Assembly: GCF_007922615.2 (NCBI RefSeq)
Contig: NZ_CP042301.2
Span: 4,262,001 to 4,326,000 of the forward strand
Origin: Nitratireductor mangrovi
GTDB taxonomy: Bacteria; Pseudomonadota; Alphaproteobacteria; Rhizobiales; Rhizobiaceae
Direction of reading: 5' to 3'
Length of the DNA: 64,000 nucleotides
Part shown: piece by piece, positions 17,513 to 25,079 of the stretch
Layout of the letters: every line of letters starts with the position of its first letter
Position numbering within the stretch: position 1 is the stretch's first letter
Position numbers and translations under genes: made by a program
Notes under the pieces: model-generated
What the model was told of the DNA's origin: nothing
Seen by the model: the letters and a program-made list of their open reading frames with translations, nothing else
The model's database searches: none

Positions 17513-18697
17513 ATGCAATTCGACACCACCGTCGCGGCCCGCGGTCGTGAATTCCGGCTGACGGGCGAGTGCGATCCCGCATTCCGGCGCGTCGCGGATG
17601 CATTCGTGGAAAACTACACGGCCGAGGAGGAGATCGGTTCGGCCGCGGCCGTTTACGTCGACGGCCGGAAGGTGGTTGATGTCTGGGGCGGGTACCGCGA
17701 TCCCGATTATTCTTTGCCCTGGGAGAAGGACACCGTCGTCTGCATGATGTCGGTCGCCAAGGGCATTGCAGGCATGGCGTTCAATATCCTGATCGACCGG
17801 GGGCTCGTGAATCCCGAGGCAACTGTCGCGACCTATTGGCCGGAATTCGCCGAGAACGGCAAGGAAGAAGTCCTCGTACGCCATATCCTCGATCACACCG
17901 CCGGTTTGCCCATCGTGCGCGATCCCTTGTGGAAGGGAGCCGTCTTCGACAACGACGCCATCGTCGCAGCGTTGGAAAAGCAGGCGCCGCTGTGGAAGCC
18001 GGGGACAGTTGCGGCCTATCACATACACACCCAGGGCAACCTGCTGGGTGAGATCGTCCGCCGCGTCACCGGCAAACGGTTCCCGCAGTTCATTGCCGAC
18101 GAGGTGCTTGGCCCGCTCGGCGTCGACTATCAATACGGCAATCTCTCCGACGCCGACCTCGCGCGCTGCGCCACTCTGGTACCAACCGTCGAGGGCACCC
18201 TGCTCGCCACACGCGACACGGATCCTGATGCGCTGGTCGCCAAAGGCTTCACGCAGTTTCCCGACGAGCCGCTGCCGGTGACGTTGAACTCGACGGCATG
18301 GCGCAGGGCCGAGATCACCAGCGCCTCCGGCCACGGCAACGCGCGTGCGGTTTCGCGCATCTATGCAGCCTACGCACGCGGCGGGGAACTCGACGGCGTG
18401 CGCCTGATGCGGCCCGAAACGGTCGAAGCCATGCTGGTCGAGCAGCACAACCAGACGGAAAAGATGCAGGATCGTCCATATCATCAGGCGATGGGCGTGC
18501 TGCTCAACACGCCGGTTTCGGTCTGGATGGGTCCCAATCAGCGCGCCTTCGGTCATCATGGCTTCGGCGGCTCGATCGGAATGGGCGATCCCGACGCTAG
18601 GATCGGCTTCTCCTATTCCTGCAACAAGATGCATGCCCGCGGCGACAACGGCCCGCGCGCGCGCCGCATCATAGAAGCGCTCTACGAGGTACTGTGA
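17513..18697 (+). CDS. Serine hydrolase of the class C beta-lactamase / EstB esterase family
   Basis: A 394-residue cytosolic protein without a signal peptide. The nucleophile motif SxxK is MMSVAKGI near residue 80; the Tyr motif is AAYHIHTQGNLLGE near residue 165; the third motif is FGHHGFGGS. These are arranged as in EstB and LovD-type esterases, which cleave or transfer acyl esters rather than penicillins. The start at 17513 has GGGAGG upstream. It is the first gene of a three-gene operon (esterase, SDR, SDR) with a predicted GntR box in the promoter. It probably releases or opens an ester or lactone of the imported compound. Confidence 0.88.
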   Translation: MQFDTTVAARGREFRLTGECDPAFRRVADAFVENYTAEEEIGSAAAVYVDGRKVVDVWGGYRDPDYSLPWEKDTVVCMMSVAKGIAGMAFNILIDRGLVNPEATVATYWPEFAENGKEEVLVRHILDHTAGLPIVRDPLWKGAVFDNDAIVAALEKQAPLWKPGTVAAYHIHTQGNLLGEIVRRVTGKRFPQFIADEVLGPLGVDYQYGNLSDADLARCATLVPTVEGTLLATRDTDPDALVAKGFTQFPDEPLPVTLNSTAWRRAEITSASGHGNARAVSRIYAAYARGGELDGVRLMRPETVEAMLVEQHNQTEKMQDRPYHQAMGVLLNTPVSVWMGPNQRAFGHHGFGGSIGMGDPDARIGFSYSCNKMHARGDNGPRARRIIEALYEVL

Positions 18698-19482
18698 GCA
18701 TGAATGCGCCCTCCCGGGCACGTGTAGCCGCGATAACGGGCGGCGCAGGCGGCATCGGTGAAGCCTGCGTCGCCCGGCTCAGGACCGAGGGCTGGAAGGT
18801 CGCGGTGCTCGACCGCAACATGGACCTTGCACGTAAGGTGGCGGAGAAGCACGACGCGACAGCGTTCGAAATCGACATCGGCGACGCTGCGAGCATCGAG
18901 GCCGCGGCGGCCGCGGTCGAACATCGGATGGGACGGGTCTCGGGGCTCGCTGCGGTGGCGGCCCATCTGGAAAATCCCCACGCGCCCGAAGACCAGGACT
19001 TTGGCGAGTGGGACGACATCGTCCGTGTGAACCTCACCGGCACGTTCCGCACGATGGTGGCCTTTGGCAAGGGAATGATCGAACAGGGCGCCGGCGCGAT
19101 CGTTACGGTAGGCTCCATCACCGCCTTCAATTCGAGCCCGCTGCAGGGATACGGTCCGACCAAGGCGGCAATCCTGAACATGTCGCGCAACTTTGCCGTC
19201 GCCTGGGGGCGCAAGGGCGTGCGCGTCAACTGTGTGTGCCCAGGCCCCACGCGGACGCCGGCCGTCGAGGCGAGCTATGCCCGCGGCGAGCGCGATCCCG
19301 AAACCATGACGCGTCAGACGGCGCTCGGCCGGCTGGTGCAGCCCGCCCAGGTGGCCAGCGCCATCGCCTATCTGCTTTCAGACGACGCGGCCGCGATCAC
19401 CGGCATCGAGCTTCCGGTCGATGCCGGCGTTCTCGCGACACAGCTGTGGGGCATGTATGGCGGCGTGCCGTCGCCGGACTGA
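18694..19482 (+). CDS. SDR family NAD(P)-dependent oxidoreductase
   Basis: A 262-residue SDR with cofactor loop ITGGAGGIGEA, catalytic Ser in TVGSITA and Tyr/Lys in GYGPTKAAI. The usual NNAG is replaced by AVAAH. The end ITGIELPVDAGVLATQ is typical. The GTG start overlaps the stop of the esterase gene (GTGA); an ATG two codons later (18700) is possible. Context places it in oxidation of the product released by the esterase. Substrate unknown. Confidence 0.88.
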   Translation: MSMNAPSRARVAAITGGAGGIGEACVARLRTEGWKVAVLDRNMDLARKVAEKHDATAFEIDIGDAASIEAAAAAVEHRMGRVSGLAAVAAHLENPHAPEDQDFGEWDDIVRVNLTGTFRTMVAFGKGMIEQGAGAIVTVGSITAFNSSPLQGYGPTKAAILNMSRNFAVAWGRKGVRVNCVCPGPTRTPAVEASYARGERDPETMTRQTALGRLVQPAQVASAIAYLLSDDAAAITGIELPVDAGVLATQLWGMYGGVPSPD

Positions 19483-19505
19483 ATGAGGAACGGGGAGACA
19501 ACCAA

Positions 19506-20264
19506 ATGACACAGCAGCTCGCCGGCCAGGTGGTGCTCGTGACCGGCGCCGGGCGCGGCATCGGGGCGGCCACCGCGCGGCTTCTCTGCGCGCGCGGTGC
19601 CGCCGTCGGTTTGCTCGACATCGATGCGGGCCTCGCCGAAGCCACGGCCGGCGATATCATCGGCTCCGGCGGCAAGGCGCTCGCGCTCGCCGCCGACGTT
19701 GCGGACCGCGCCAGCCTGTTTGCGGCGACTGCGGAGCTGAAGGCGAAGTTCGGTGCGCCGACCGCGGTGGTCAACGACGCCATCTGGATCCGGTACGGGC
19801 CGTTTTCCGGCGTTACGGAGGAGGTTCTCGACCGGATGCTCGCGGTGGGCGTCAAGGGTCCGTTCTGGGGCGGGCAGGCACTGCTTGCATATCGCGATGC
19901 CGATGTGCCGGCTTCGATCGTCAACATTGCCTCGCCGGTCGCAGACCTCGGCACCGCCAACACGTCGTCCTACACCGCCGTGAAGGGCGCGATCGCGGCG
20001 CTGACGAGACAACAGGCGGTGGAACTCGGACCGCAAGGCGTGCGTGTCAATGCGGTTACGCCGGGCGCAGTGCCGACGCCAGGGGCACGCAGCATCGTCG
20101 ACGAGGCCGGCTATGCCAAGCGCCGTGCGCAGACCCCGCTCGGCCGGCTGGGCGCGGAAGATGAAATCGCCGCAGCCATCGCCTTCCTCATAGGCCCCGA
20201 CGCCAGCTTCGTCTCTGGCGAGGTCCTGCACGTCGATGGCGGCATCTCCGTCAAGTCGATGTGA
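19506..20264 (+). CDS. SDR family NAD(P)-dependent oxidoreductase
   Basis: A 252-residue SDR. The cofactor loop is VTGAGRGIGAAT, the catalytic Ser is in NIASPVA and Tyr/Lys in SYTAVKGAI. NNAG is replaced by NDAIW. The end is VSGEVLHVDGG. The start at 19506 lies 23 nt after the preceding SDR gene. It converges on the GntR gene. Its role in the cluster is probably a second oxidation step; the substrate cannot be assigned. Confidence 0.88.
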   Translation: MTQQLAGQVVLVTGAGRGIGAATARLLCARGAAVGLLDIDAGLAEATAGDIIGSGGKALALAADVADRASLFAATAELKAKFGAPTAVVNDAIWIRYGPFSGVTEEVLDRMLAVGVKGPFWGGQALLAYRDADVPASIVNIASPVADLGTANTSSYTAVKGAIAALTRQQAVELGPQGVRVNAVTPGAVPTPGARSIVDEAGYAKRRAQTPLGRLGAEDEIAAAIAFLIGPDASFVSGEVLHVDGGISVKSM

Positions 20265-20303
20265 CCGATGCCAACCCGTGAAACCGCGGCTCAGCCGCGT
20301 TCC

Positions 20304-20996
20304 TCAGCCACTGGTCGATCCTATGGATTTCAGTGCCGCGGCCGCCGCGGCCTCGACATGGGCTGTGCAGACCTGCCAGGCGCGGTCCTCGTCGCGCGCT
20401 TCCAGCGCGTCCATGAAGTCGCGCAGTTCGCGGATCGACTTCTGTGCCCGTTCAGCACTCGACAGCGACACAACACGCAATTGCGACACGCGCGTGTGGA
20501 TGCGCCTGAGCATCTCGGCCGCGATCTCGTTGCCGGCGCCTTCGAACAGGATGTCGTAGAAATGCGTCTTGGCAGCGATGAAGCGCTCGGCCGAAAAGTT
20601 GTCGTAAACCTCCGCGAGCCGATCGATGCTTTTCCTCAGCTGCGCCATCTGGCTGTCGCTCGCGTTGCGGGCAAACAGGCGCGCTGCGAGACCCTCCAGC
20701 GTGGCACGCACCTGGTAGATCGAGCGCGCCGTCTCGGGCGTCACGACACTGACGCTCAGTCCCTTGTTGGGCTGCAGAGATATCAGGCCGTCGGCCTGCA
20801 GTTCGCGCAGCGCCTCGCGCAGAGAGGTCCGCGACACACCCATCATCTCGCAGAGTTCGCGTTCGATGAGCCGCGCGCCCGGAGCGAACTTTCCCGTTGC
20901 GATCGCCAGCCTGAGACGCTCCGCCACCTGCTCGCGCAATCCCGGCAGCGTCTGGACGCGCATCGACAGATCGGGGGTTTGGCTGGTCACGGGCAT
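20304..20996 (-). CDS. GntR-family transcriptional regulator, FCD subfamily
   Basis: A 230-residue regulator. The N-terminal winged helix contains LREQVAERLRLAIATGKFAP, LIERELCEMMGVSRTSLRE and LRELQADGLI. The C-terminal FCD domain (from about residue 90) binds small acids with a metal and contains YQVRATLEGLAARLFA and HTRVSQLRV. The start MPVTSQTPDL at 20996 has AGGAGG directly upstream. It is divergent from the decarboxylase-like gene at 21125. The box TTGTATGTCAA at 21095 and its relatives at 16579 and 17466 are the likely binding sites, which would make it the local repressor of the cluster. Confidence 0.92.
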   Translation of the reverse strand: MPVTSQTPDLSMRVQTLPGLREQVAERLRLAIATGKFAPGARLIERELCEMMGVSRTSLREALRELQADGLISLQPNKGLSVSVVTPETARSIYQVRATLEGLAARLFARNASDSQMAQLRKSIDRLAEVYDNFSAERFIAAKTHFYDILFEGAGNEIAAEMLRRIHTRVSQLRVVSLSSAERAQKSIRELRDFMDALEARDEDRAWQVCTAHVEAAAAAALKSIGSTSG

Positions 20997-21094
20997 GTTC
21001 CTCCTCCGGTCGCAGCCGCACGGCGGCGCTCCGCTGACATTGTGTTCGCGAGAATGGGGCGCAGGACGGCCATGGCCCACTACGAATTGTGTGA

Positions 21095-21105
21095 TTGTAT
21101 GTCAA
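21095..21105. promoter_or_regulatory. Predicted GntR operator before the decarboxylase-like gene
   Basis: TTGTATGTCAA reads TTGACATACAA on the other strand and matches the boxes at 16579-16589 (TTGTCATACAA) and 17466-17476 (CTGTCATACAA) in 10 and 9 of 11 positions. It is 20 nt upstream of the gene start at 21125 and about 100 nt from the regulator start. Confidence 0.55.
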
Positions 21106-21124
21106 TGAACAAGGAACATCAACC

Positions 21125-21526
21125 ATGACCGCCAAGGACAAGACCATCGCCGCGCTGTTCGAGGAGGGGCTTTCCCTTCGCCGCCAGGTGCTTGGGTCGG
21201 AATATGTCGACAAGTCGATGGCGTCCGCCAATGAATTCATGATGGCTTTCCAGAGAATCACCACGGAATGGTGCTGGGGCTATTCCTGGGGCCGCGACAC
21301 GCTCGACCTGAAGACCCGCAGCATGCTGAATCTTGCCATGTTGACGGCGCTGAACCGCGCAGCCGAGATCAAGCTGCACGTGCGCGGCGCCGTCAACAAC
21401 GGTGTTTCCGTCGAGGAGATCCGCGAGGTGCTGCTGCATGCCACCGTCTATTGCGGCATCCCGGCCGGTCTCGACGCGTTCAAGGCCGCGAACGAAGTCC
21501 TCGCCGAAATGAATGCATTCGAGTAA
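21125..21526 (+). CDS. Carboxymuconolactone decarboxylase family protein
   Basis: A 133-residue protein of the PcaC type (gamma-carboxymuconolactone decarboxylase fold, all-helical oligomer). Visible motifs are TTEWCWGYSWGRDTL, the core helix with EIKLHVRGAVNNG and the end ATVYCGIPAGLDAFKAANEVL. True PcaC decarboxylates a lactone acid; other members are peroxidases or unassigned. The start at 21125 is set by AAGGA upstream. It fits a lactone-processing role in this GntR-controlled cluster, but no protocatechuate genes are present here, so PcaC activity is not claimed. Confidence 0.88.
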   Translation: MTAKDKTIAALFEEGLSLRRQVLGSEYVDKSMASANEFMMAFQRITTEWCWGYSWGRDTLDLKTRSMLNLAMLTALNRAAEIKLHVRGAVNNGVSVEEIREVLLHATVYCGIPAGLDAFKAANEVLAEMNAFE

Positions 21527-21850
21527 AGTGGATTCAAGGTCCCAACGGATCAACGCAAAACGGTCGAGGCTCTGGTCGGGGCAGGATGAAGTCCAGCGGC
21601 AGGTCAGACCGCGCTCGCGTCGATACCTGCGTCAAACTGGACGGCAGCTAACACTGTCACGAGGCAGAGAAGTAGACAGTCCGCTCACGGCCCGTCGGCT
21701 ATGTTGCCCGCAAGCGGACATAAGGCTACTTCGTCAAAATGTCCGGATATAGCTGAGCACTGCCTAGCGGGCAGTCCGCCACGGCCCCCTCACTACTCTT
21801 CGCGTTCGGGCATTGTTCCGACGGCCAATGGTGGCCGAAGGAGAACTCAA
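21527..21850. other. Intergenic region, no gene recognised
   Basis: About 320 bp between the decarboxylase-like gene and the recombinase remnant. There is an ACTGCC/GGCAGT hairpin at 21759-21775. No coding frame with a domain is seen. The part next to 21851 is probably the old leader of the recombinase. Confidence 0.4.
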
Positions 21851-22303
21851 ATGGGCATTGCACAATACGATCCTGCTGCGTTGGGACGCCCAGCATGGAA
21901 TGCCGGCCGGAAGGTCGGCGTAAAGATTGGCACTCTTGTAATAGGCCAAGAAGTGCGGAAACGCGGCATGGTCGTCCAGCAGAAAACTGGGCGCCCCGTC
22001 CAGTTCGAGATCACAGCCGATGTCAGGGCAAGTTTGCTTGCGTGGCTTGAACGAAGAGGTGGCACGATCGATGACGTCGCCTTTCCCAGCCGTGTCGATC
22101 ACGCCGATCATATTAGCACCCGCCAGTACGCAAGACTGGTGGTCGATGAGTGGGTCTCTGCGATTGGGCTGCGCCGCGAAGACTACGGCACGCACTCACT
22201 ACGTCGCACGAAGGCGGCAATGATCTACAAGGCTACTGGCAATCTTCGTGCGATCCAGAACTTGCTCGGGCATGATGCTCTGGAATTGGCAGAGCACCAC
22301 TGA
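21851..22303 (+). pseudogene. Tyrosine recombinase (phage-integrase family) with two in-frame internal deletions
   Basis: A 150-codon frame from the C-terminal catalytic domain of a recombinase family common in rhizobia. QQKTGRPVQFEI, STRQYARLVVDEW and GTHSLRRTKAAMIYKATGN are well kept, including the HxLR box. Two stretches appear missing compared with relatives I remember: about 40 residues after AWNAGRKVG, and about 16 after IQNLLGH, where the text jumps to DALELAEHH. The second gap removes the catalytic Tyr, so the protein cannot recombine DNA. Both gaps keep the frame. The family comparison is from memory and needs an alignment. Confidence 0.8.
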
Positions 22304-22432
22304 AATTTGACGTGCGCGGCTTCGTGCCGAGCGGGGCCGCGTATGTCAGGGACAGCAGCAAAGCGCTTTCATCTCGGTCGTCAGGGATACTCCTAAAGCC
22401 TGCTCCGGTGCCTACCAACAGAACCTTTATTT

Positions 22433-22451
22433 ATATCATATATGCTGATAT
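22433..22451. promoter_or_regulatory. AT-rich palindrome before the ArsR-type regulator
   Basis: ATATCA and TGATAT flank a 7-nt centre (TATATGC) 36 nt upstream of the regulator start. AT-rich inverted repeats of this size are typical ArsR-family operators, so autoregulation is likely. Confidence 0.45.
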
Positions 22452-22487
22452 GTAGCGGCGATCATCCCCTTCGACGGATCAGACCGC

Positions 22488-23411
22488 ATGAGTGGCAGAG
22501 TACTTGTCGTAGACCCCTCGGAACGCCCTGATCTCATCCGGGGTCTGGCGAGCGAGATACGCGTATCCATCCTCAAACTGCTGCGAAACGGCGAGGAGAA
22601 AAACGTTAATCAGATCGCCGAACAGCTCAGCCTGCCCCAGTCGACGGTTTCATCCAATCTGCAGGTGTTGGAAGACGCCGGCCTCATTACGACGGCAAGC
22701 CGCAAGGCTCGAAAGGGAAGTCAGAAAGTCTGCAGGACGGCCTTCACCGAAATCCTTGTGGGGTTCCGTGACGACCTGCCGGAGGCCGGCGACGGAACGA
22801 TCGAAGTATCCATGCCGCTCGGTCTTTACACGAGCTGCGAGGTGACCGGCCCATGCGGGCTCTGCTCGGTGGACGGGGTCATCGGCCTGCTCGATGTTCC
22901 CGATACCTTCCTCGATCCCGATCGAATGAAAACCGGCCTTCTCTGGTTTACCAGGGGCTATGTCGAGTACCAGTTTCCTAACAATACGAAGCTCAATCGC
23001 ACGAAACCGACGGCGCTGGAATTCTCGATGGAGCTGAGCTCCGAGGTCCCCGGCACGGCCGCCGACTGGCCGTCGGACATCTTCCTGCAGGTAAACGGAA
23101 TCGATGTCGGGACATGGACGTCGCCCGGGGATTTCGGCGACAAGCGCGGCGTCTATACGCCAGACTGGTGGAAGCTTGCGGGATCCCAATACGGCAAGCT
23201 GAAGAACTGGCGAATAAACGGCAAAGGCAGTTTCATCGACGGCGTCCAGATATCCGACGTGACGCTCGATGATCTGCTGATCGAACAGCACCGCTCTATC
23301 CGGATGCGCATCGGCGTGAAAGAAGACGCCGAACATCCCGGCGGAATGAACATATTCGGCCGCGGATTCGGCAATTACGATCAGGATATCGTGCTGCGCA
23401 TAGCCACCTGA
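22488..23411 (+). CDS. ArsR-type winged-helix regulator with a large C-terminal sensor domain
   Basis: A 307-residue protein. Residues about 10-90 form an ArsR/MarR-like winged helix (LASEIRVSILKLL, NQIAEQLSLPQSTVSSNLQV, LEDAGLI). The remaining 200 residues look like a beta-rich domain of the predicted regulator group COG4189, with a Cys cluster CEVTGPCGLC near residue 121-130 and many aromatic residues (TPDWWKLAGSQYGKLKNW). It stands directly before an arabinofuranosidase and sugar transporter operon, so it probably senses an arabinose-containing sugar. The sensor assignment is inference. Confidence 0.82.
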   Translation: MSGRVLVVDPSERPDLIRGLASEIRVSILKLLRNGEEKNVNQIAEQLSLPQSTVSSNLQVLEDAGLITTASRKARKGSQKVCRTAFTEILVGFRDDLPEAGDGTIEVSMPLGLYTSCEVTGPCGLCSVDGVIGLLDVPDTFLDPDRMKTGLLWFTRGYVEYQFPNNTKLNRTKPTALEFSMELSSEVPGTAADWPSDIFLQVNGIDVGTWTSPGDFGDKRGVYTPDWWKLAGSQYGKLKNWRINGKGSFIDGVQISDVTLDDLLIEQHRSIRMRIGVKEDAEHPGGMNIFGRGFGNYDQDIVLRIAT

Positions 23412-23435
23412 CCAGCCGCTTCTCAAAAAATCGCC

Positions 23436-23502
23436 TTGACGGACAGCCTTTACTGACGCTTACAATAACGTCAATTCTGGTACAAACCGGAAATGACGTT
23501 AT
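23436..23502 (+). promoter_or_regulatory. Promoter and 38-bp interrupted palindrome of the arabinofuranosidase operon
   Basis: TTGACG at 23436-23441 and TACAAT at 23461-23466 are possible promoter hexamers, with a long 19-nt spacer. The arms ATAACGTCAATTC (23465-23477) and GAAATGACGTTAT (23490-23502) pair at 12 of 13 positions around a 12-nt centre. The palindrome covers the -10 and start region and ends 18 nt before the gene. A repressor site for the upstream regulator, or for another sugar regulator, is likely. Confidence 0.55.
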
Positions 23503-23520
23503 AAATGCGGGAGGAACGGC

Positions 23521-25029
23521 GTGGAAGCACACGTCACGGCGCATTCGCGCTATGTGATCGCCGACATTGACAATCGTCTCTACGGATCGTTCCTTGAGCA
23601 TCTCGGGCGTGCTGTTTACACCGGCATTTACGAGCCCGACCATCCGAGCGCCGACGAAAACGGAATGCGCCGCGACGTCATCGACCTCGTGCGCGAGCTC
23701 GATACGCCGATCTGCCGCTATCCCGGCGGCAATTTCGTTTCAGCTTACAATTGGGAAGACGGCATCGGGCCGAAGGACGAGCGTCCGACGCGACTGGATC
23801 TCGCCTGGCATACATCGGAATCAAATCATGTCGGCATCCACGAATTCGCGGAATGGGCGAAATCCGCGAACACCGAAATGATGCTCGCCGTCAATCTCGG
23901 CTCGCGCGGGCTGGATGCCGCGCGCAACTTCGTCGAATACGTCAATCATCCGGGCGGCAGTTATTGGTCGGACCTGCGCAAGAAGAACGGCCGCGCCGAA
24001 CCATGGGACGTGAAGCTGTGGTGCCTGGGCAATGAAATGGACGGCCCCTGGCAGGTTGGACACAAGAGCGCGGCGGAATACGGCCATCTGGCCAACGAAA
24101 CCGCCAAGGCACTCCGCGCGTTCGACGACAGGCTGGACCTCGTCGTGTGCGGCTCGTCGCATTCGGATATGGCGACCTACCCGCAGTGGGAGGCCACGGT
24201 GCTGGAGAGCACATATGAGCAGGTCGACTACATCTCGCTGCACATGTATTTCGAGAACTACGAAAAGAACACCGCCGAATATCTGGCGCTGCCGATGAAG
24301 CTCGATCGCTATATCGGCACAGTCGGCGGCATCATCGACTATGTCAAAGCGAAGCGGCGGGCGAAGAACACCGTCAGAATCTCATTCGATGAGTGGAACG
24401 TCTGGTATCACGAGCGCAAAAACGACGCCAAACGCATGAAAGAGTGGGGATGGCCGCACGCGCCCGCGCTTCTGGAAGACATCTACAATTTCGAAGACGT
24501 TCTGCAGGTCGGCTGCATACTCAACACGTTCATCCGCCGCTCCGACGTTGTGCGCATCGCCTGCATCGCGCAGCTCGTGAACGTCATCGCGCCGATCATG
24601 ACTGCGCCGGGAGGCTCTGCCTGGAAGCAGACGATCTACTACCCGTTCCAGTTAGCATCGCGCTACGGCCGAGGAACCGCTCTCCAACTGGATGTCGATT
24701 GCCCCGCATATGACGCCGACATAGCGGCAGGCGTCGACTATCTCGACATCGCCGGTGTTCACGACAGCGACGCCGGAACGCTGACCTTCTTTGCCGTCAA
24801 CCGGAACGGCAAGGAGCCCATGGATATCAGCATCTCGATCGAGGGCTTCGGCGAAGCAAAGTCCGTCGCCCACACGCTGATCAAGAATGACGACCTCGAA
24901 GCGACCAATACAGAAAAGAACCCGGAGAACGTCAAACCCGAAGCCGGAAAGGGAGCGCAGCTGTCGGGCAGTCGGCTGACCGTCAGCATGCCGGCACATT
25001 CCTATTCGATGATCAGCGTACAGCTTTAG
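23521..25029 (+). CDS. abfA: Alpha-L-arabinofuranosidase, glycoside hydrolase family 51
   Basis: A 502-residue cytosolic retaining glycosidase that removes terminal arabinofuranose from arabino-oligosaccharides. Motifs in order: RYPGGNFVSAYNWEDGIGP, the acid/base Glu172 in WCLGNEMDGPWQVGHKS and the nucleophile Glu291 in ISFDEWNVWY. Length and catalytic spacing match characterised GH51 enzymes. The GTG start has GGGAGGAA upstream. There is no signal peptide, so oligosaccharides must be imported first, consistent with the ABC genes that follow 50 nt later. Confidence 0.95.
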   Translation: MEAHVTAHSRYVIADIDNRLYGSFLEHLGRAVYTGIYEPDHPSADENGMRRDVIDLVRELDTPICRYPGGNFVSAYNWEDGIGPKDERPTRLDLAWHTSESNHVGIHEFAEWAKSANTEMMLAVNLGSRGLDAARNFVEYVNHPGGSYWSDLRKKNGRAEPWDVKLWCLGNEMDGPWQVGHKSAAEYGHLANETAKALRAFDDRLDLVVCGSSHSDMATYPQWEATVLESTYEQVDYISLHMYFENYEKNTAEYLALPMKLDRYIGTVGGIIDYVKAKRRAKNTVRISFDEWNVWYHERKNDAKRMKEWGWPHAPALLEDIYNFEDVLQVGCILNTFIRRSDVVRIACIAQLVNVIAPIMTAPGGSAWKQTIYYPFQLASRYGRGTALQLDVDCPAYDADIAAGVDYLDIAGVHDSDAGTLTFFAVNRNGKEPMDISISIEGFGEAKSVAHTLIKNDDLEATNTEKNPENVKPEAGKGAQLSGSRLTVSMPAHSYSMISVQL

Positions 25030-25079
25030 GAATGATTTCAGCGCGGCATCACGGCCGCACACCTAGGGAGGAAAAGCAG

